Below, piece by piece: positions 29,691-32,190 of a stretch of DNA of 32,190 nt. The first letter of the stretch is position 1, and every line of letters begins with the position of its first letter. The DNA lies in the IMG/VR virus record IMGVR_UViG_3300034106_001222, positions 1-32,190 of that record; one strand, written 5' to 3'. A program made the position numbers and the translations under genes. The notes under the pieces are model-generated. The model searched no databases and was not told the origin of the DNA. It saw only the letters and a list, made by a program, of their open reading frames with translations. This stretch comes from a virus.

Positions 29691-29876
29691 TTAAGCCCCT
29701 TGATTCTTAGCTATAGCGTTAAAGCTACGCAAATATGCAAGGGCGTTGCTTCTGTCATCGCAAAGTATTTTGTCCAATAATTCGCCCGAGCTTTTGTAGA
29801 GTTTGACTAAATAGTAACCGCTTTGGGTTTGCTCAAAAACTGTCCAATTCCCATTCTTTTGCTCTTTGATTTTCAT
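29691..29876 (-). CDS. Hypothetical early protein (first gene of second leftward operon)
   Basis: This 61-aa protein reads MKIKEQKNGNWTVFEQTQSG, then YYLVKLYKSSGELLDKILCD, a beta-meander with a helix following (NALAYLRSFNAIAKNQ). The site is AAGAGGCTTCAAT before ATG. It is closest to the operator-like repeat at 29942-29952. No known family was recognised. Confidence 0.55.
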   Translation of the reverse strand: MKIKEQKNGNWTVFEQTQSGYYLVKLYKSSGELLDKILCDDRSNALAYLRSFNAIAKNQGA

Positions 29877-29941
29877 ATTGAAGCCTCTTTAGTTTGTTGA
29901 TTGTTTACTAGGTTTTGTTTCCTAGTGACTCTAATATAACG

Positions 29942-29952
29942 TAGTGTTAAAC
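29942..29952. promoter_or_regulatory. Operator-like repeat at the second control region
   Basis: TAGTGTTAAAC is the exact reverse complement of GTTTAACACTA at 25800-25810 and 25835-25845. It lies between two ATATAA boxes upstream of the leftward operon, and the bases that follow (ATAAACCCTAAT) also recur near the first control region. Confidence 0.55.
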
Positions 29953-29994
29953 AATATAACATAGGTATAAACCCTAATCGACCTACAATTATTT

Positions 29995-30018
29995 CTATTG
30001 ATAAAGAATAATCAATAG
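29995..30018. repeat. 8-bp inverted repeat
   Basis: CTATTGAT (29995-30002) pairs exactly with ATCAATAG (30011-30018) across an AT-rich loop. AATAGG just after can instead pair with the later CCTATT, so alternative structures are possible. It lies in the AT-rich part of the origin candidate. Confidence 0.55.
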
Positions 30019-30096
30019 GTTTTCCCTATTCTAGTTTATTTGTATTTAATGACCCATTGGTCAGTATCCCTAAAATGGTGCATAACTCCCATATGC

Positions 30097-30118
30097 TTAC
30101 TGACTGACTGGTCAGTAA
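30097..30118. repeat. 8-bp inverted repeat TTACTGAC/GTCAGTAA
   Basis: TTACTGAC and GTCAGTAA pair exactly around TGACTG. The 9-mer TGGTCAGTA in this element also appears at 30058-30066, next to a TGACC/GGTCA pair. It lies 32 bp before the tandem repeats. Confidence 0.55.
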
Positions 30119-30149
30119 TTAACTGTTGATAATTAATTATCGTTTGACT

Positions 30150-30224
30150 TAAGTTAGTCAGCGCTTACTTCGCCTAAGTTAGTTAGTGCTTACTCCGCTT
30201 ATGTTAGTTAGCGCTTACTTTGAT
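30150..30224. repeat. Three 25-bp tandem repeats (iteron-like)
   Basis: Three consecutive units of exactly 25 bp (30150-30174, 30175-30199, 30200-30224) share TAAGTTAGTTAGcGCTTACT, with a few substitutions. An AT-rich region and inverted repeats lie upstream, and a G-rich tract follows. This layout is typical of iteron-type replication origins or partition sites. The DUF1376 protein is a possible binder. Confidence 0.75.
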
Positions 30225-30248
30225 GGGGGGGAGGGGTGGTTGGTGGTG
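30225..30248 (+). other. G-rich tract
   Basis: Seven G, A, four G, then repeated GG pairs separated by T follow the tandem repeats at once. It could form a G-quadruplex on the plus strand or mark a replication/packaging landmark. Confidence 0.4.
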
Positions 30249-30292
30249 AGTAAATATTGGGGTAGCCTCCGCCACACTGGAAAAGCCAAATG

Positions 30293-30305
30293 TAGTGTTT
30301 AACAC
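30293..30305. promoter_or_regulatory. Operator-like element before the late operon
   Basis: TAGTGTTTAACAC combines both orientations of the TAGTGTT / AACAC motif found at the two early control regions. It lies between the tandem repeats and the late genes. Confidence 0.4.
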
Positions 30306-30610
30306 GAACAAAGGCTTATCTGGATTAGGAAAGGAGGTTGGTTGACAAATAGGAATGTCACCCGTGAGTGGGTATGTCCTTTTAAAGGAGAGCCTCTCGT
30401 TTATCTAAGTTAGAGTAGGTTGTCAGTCCTTACTCTCCACGCTACAAGCCCCGTTCAAGATGTGAGTCTTTACTTAAGAACTACATGGTTCACTACGTTT
30501 ATCCTACTTGGTCGGCTCAACCGCATAGAGGGGTGGGTGATGCCCCCGTTTGATGTCACTATACAAGATTCCTGTTCTCGTGTAAAGTATGTACTAACTT
30601 CCAAGACGCA

Positions 30611-30655
30611 TGGAGACTGACTCTAGGGACTACTGGGGTAGCGCAACAGTCTCCA
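30611..30655. promoter_or_regulatory. 9-bp inverted repeat before the small terminase gene
   Basis: TGGAGACTG (30611-30619) and CAGTCTCCA (30647-30655) are exact reverse complements. An inner CTAC/GTAG pair (loop TGGG) lies between them. The stem ends 33 bp before the small terminase ATG. It is a possible leader structure, or a recognition site for packaging, since pac/cos sites often lie next to this gene. Confidence 0.5.
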
Positions 30656-30688
30656 GCCGTGTTGGTGATCTTCCTGATTGGATAAAAG

Positions 30689-31081
30689 ATGAACGTAGTA
30701 GATGCACTTCCTGACAACCTAAAGAAAAAGGGTCGCCCCAAAGGTTCAGGTAAATTGACTATGGCTAAGTATGCTGATGCCAAGCCATTAGCTATGTTGC
30801 CCAAGACTGAGAATCAAAGGGTCAAGGAACTCAAGGATTTGTTGATAAACAGTGCTGGAGTCAATGTTGTACAGAAGACTGTTCAGATTGCCCTTGATGA
30901 TGACCACCCTGCACAGATGGCGGCATTGAAGCTATGTATGGATAGGATGCTTCCCGTTGCTCTGTTTGAAAAAGAGAAGAATCAGAGAAGTGCTGTAAAC
31001 ATTACAATCTCAGGCATTGGTGGCGTAACCATTGGTGACAACACAGTAGAAGCTGAAGATATAGAAAGCAAAGATGTCTGA
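30689..31081 (+). CDS. Probable terminase small subunit
   Basis: This 130-aa protein lies directly before the large terminase and overlaps it by 8 bp. The N-terminus is basic with GRPKGSGKL (AT-hook-like, DNA-binding). The centre is helical (RVKELKDLLINSAGVNVVQK) and ALKLCMDRMLPVALFEKEKN resembles small packaging subunits of the DUF5681-type pattern (RPKG...ALRLCxxRxxP). The C-terminus (AVNITISGIGGVTIGDNTVE) could contact the large subunit. It would recognise the packaging site and regulate cutting. Position is the main evidence. Confidence 0.65.
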   Translation: MNVVDALPDNLKKKGRPKGSGKLTMAKYADAKPLAMLPKTENQRVKELKDLLINSAGVNVVQKTVQIALDDDHPAQMAALKLCMDRMLPVALFEKEKNQRSAVNITISGIGGVTIGDNTVEAEDIESKDV

Positions 31082-32190
31082 CCTTAACTTTAGCCTCCTG
31101 CCGTGGCAACAAGAAGTCTTTGCTGATAAAACAAGGTTCAAAGTCATTGCGGCAGGGCGGCGTTGCGGTAAGTCTAGGCTCTCAGCCATCACCCTCTTGA
31201 TTGAAGGACTGCAATGTAGTGCAGGGTCTGCTGTGCTTTATGTTGCACCTACCAATGGTCAGGCAAGACAGATTATTTGGGATGTATTGATGGAGTTGGG
31301 GAGGGAAGTTATCCAAGCCAGCCACATCAATAATATGGACATTACCTTGATAAACGGAGCAAAGATTTATGTCCGAGGTGCTGATAGACCAGATACTTTG
31401 CGGGGAGTGTCACTCACCTACGCTGTGCTTGACGAGGTTGCAGACATCAAACCAGAAGCATGGGAACAGGTTATTCGTGCTTCTCTGTCAGACAAAAAGG
31501 GCAGAGCAATGTTTATCGGCACTCCCAAGGGTCGCAATTTCTTCTATGACATCTTTAAACTTGGAATGTCAGAAGAAGATACAGACTGGAAAAGTTGGCA
31601 TTTCACCACCAAAGATAATCCTTTAATCGACCCTAGCGAAATCGAGAGCGCAAAGAAGACCCTAAGTTCGTTCGCCTTCAAGCAAGAGTATATGGCATCT
31701 TTTGACAATGCGGGTAGCGATGTCTTCAAAGAAGAGTGGATTAAGTACGGGACTGAGCCTGAGTATGGTTCTTACTTCATTGCTGTTGACTTGGCTGGAT
31801 TTGAGGAAGTGGCTAGACAGGCGGCTAACTCTAAGAAAAGGCTAGACCAGACTGCGATCGCTGTGGTTAAGGTTACTGATGATGGCAAATGGTTTGTCAA
31901 AGAGATTGTTTTTGGGCGTTGGGACATTCGGGAGACTGCGGCGACTATTCTGCTGAAGATGCGGGAATACCGCCCTTTGAGTGTTGGAATTGAGCGAGGT
32001 GCGTTAAAAAACGCTGTTTTGCCTTATTTAAGTGACCTAATGAGGAAAAATAATGTATATTCCCACATAGTTGACTTAACGCATGGCAACAGGAAAAAGA
32101 CTGACAGAATTATCTGGAGTCTCCAAGGAAGGTTTGAGCATGGGCGTATTGTGCTGAACTCTGAGGAAGATTGGGATGAATTCAAAGATC
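31074..32190 (+). CDS. terL: Terminase large subunit, N-terminal 372 codons (continues at window start)
   Basis: This is the packaging ATPase plus nuclease. The ATPase part has Walker A GRRCGKS (residues 28-34), Walker B YAVLDE (116-121) and a motif III-like GTPKGR (149-154). The nuclease part starts at YFIAVDLA with Asp239, then GIERGALKN with Glu307; the third acid cluster lies in the fragment at 1-178. A moderate insert (about residues 242-257) separates the first nuclease strand from DQTAIAVV. The start is the ATG inside the small terminase gene. The joined protein is about 419 aa. Family and function are well supported. Confidence 0.92.
   Translation, partial: MSDLNFSLLPWQQEVFADKTRFKVIAAGRRCGKSRLSAITLLIEGLQCSAGSAVLYVAPTNGQARQIIWDVLMELGREVIQASHINNMDITLINGAKIYVRGADRPDTLRGVSLTYAVLDEVADIKPEAWEQVIRASLSDKKGRAMFIGTPKGRNFFYDIFKLGMSEEDTDWKSWHFTTKDNPLIDPSEIESAKKTLSSFAFKQEYMASFDNAGSDVFKEEWIKYGTEPEYGSYFIAVDLAGFEEVARQAANSKKRLDQTAIAVVKVTDDGKWFVKEIVFGRWDIRETAATILLKMREYRPLSVGIERGALKNAVLPYLSDLMRKNNVYSHIVDLTHGNRKKTDRIIWSLQGRFEHGRIVLNSEEDWDEFKD
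32156..32190. repeat. Right copy of 35-bp terminal direct repeat
   Basis: Identical to 1-35; see the left copy. Removing one copy gives a circle of about 32,155 bp with an intact large terminase. Confidence 0.9.

Larger units (their letters stand above)
29877..30688. other. Non-coding control/origin region of about 0.8 kb
   Basis: No frame here has the composition, coupling or ribosome-binding site of its neighbours. It contains an operator-like TAGTGTTAAAC (29942-29952), several inverted repeats, three 25-bp tandem repeats (30150-30224), a G-rich tract (30225-30248) and another TAGTGTT variant (30293-30305). A 9-bp inverted repeat lies before the small terminase gene. It separates leftward early from rightward late transcription. 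Confidence 0.7.

Noticed and set aside
30150-30224. CRISPR array
   Set aside because: The three 25-bp units are directly contiguous with no spacers, and there are no cas genes; they are tandem repeats.
30342-30378. Perfect TTGACA as a late promoter
   Set aside because: No acceptable -10 box at 15-19 bp; TATGTC lies 25 bp downstream. The late promoter was not identified.
30420-30620. 66-aa plus-strand frame before the small terminase
   Set aside because: No ribosome-binding site, atypical composition, and it overlaps structured non-coding sequence.

Overview
This window looks like a complete, circularly permuted genome of a short-tailed (podovirus-type) tailed phage of about 32.16 kb. The first 35 bases recur exactly as the last 35, and the large terminase gene runs off the right edge and finishes in frame at the left edge. 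The window is therefore one genome length plus an assembly overlap. A two-component spanin pair (embedded Rz1 inside Rz) and a metallopeptidase endolysin point to a Gram-negative host. The protein set resembles environmental, probably freshwater, proteobacterial phages, but host and habitat are inference. No integrase, excisionase, tRNA, CRISPR array or insertion sequence was seen, and no DNA polymerase, primase, helicase or RNA polymerase was recognised.

Layout. (1) 30.69 kb to the right edge, then 1-20.3 kb, plus strand: the packaging and structural (late) operon. It holds small and large terminase, portal, a collagen-like fibre, small accessory genes, scaffold and major coat protein. Next come a probable decoration protein flanked by two hairpin terminators, a run of tiny lysine-rich proteins, tail adaptor and nozzle proteins, a collar-type fibre and a cupin. 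Three internal virion/ejection proteins, a membrane/lysis cassette and a metallophosphoesterase complete it. (2) 20.4-21.3 kb: a very acidic small protein on the minus strand with its own terminator, then the endolysin alone on the plus strand. (3) 25.74 down to 21.24 kb, minus strand: a tightly overlapping early operon. It includes a DUF1071-type annealing protein, a YqaJ-type exonuclease, a small SSB/DUF736-like protein, a winged-helix regulator and many tiny proteins, several of them zinc-ribbon. (4) 25.86-27.80 kb, plus strand: a ribbon-helix-helix regulator, a structured RNA resembling C4 antisense RNA, a DUF1376 replication-type protein, a RuvC-like resolvase and a second ribbon-helix-helix-like protein. 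(5) 29.88 down to 27.94 kb, minus strand: a second early operon with a short beta-clamp-like protein and small proteins that share a stereotyped translation leader. (6) 29.88-30.69 kb: about 0.8 kb with no convincing gene. It has three 25-bp tandem repeats, several inverted repeats and a G-rich tract, and is the best origin/control candidate.

How it fits together. Early functions (annealing protein, exonuclease, SSB-like, resolvase, DUF1376, clamp-like) suggest replication that borrows host polymerase and relies on recombination. An 11-bp motif (TAGTGTTnAAC and close variants) recurs at both divergent control regions, next to -10-like ATATAA boxes, and could be the operator of the encoded ribbon-helix-helix protein. 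The late operon makes head, short tail and ejection proteins, then the membrane and spanin genes. The endolysin sits apart.

Several genes are below the usual length threshold (27, 39, 49, 51, 51 and 52 aa). They are called here from start/stop overlaps and ribosome-binding sites.
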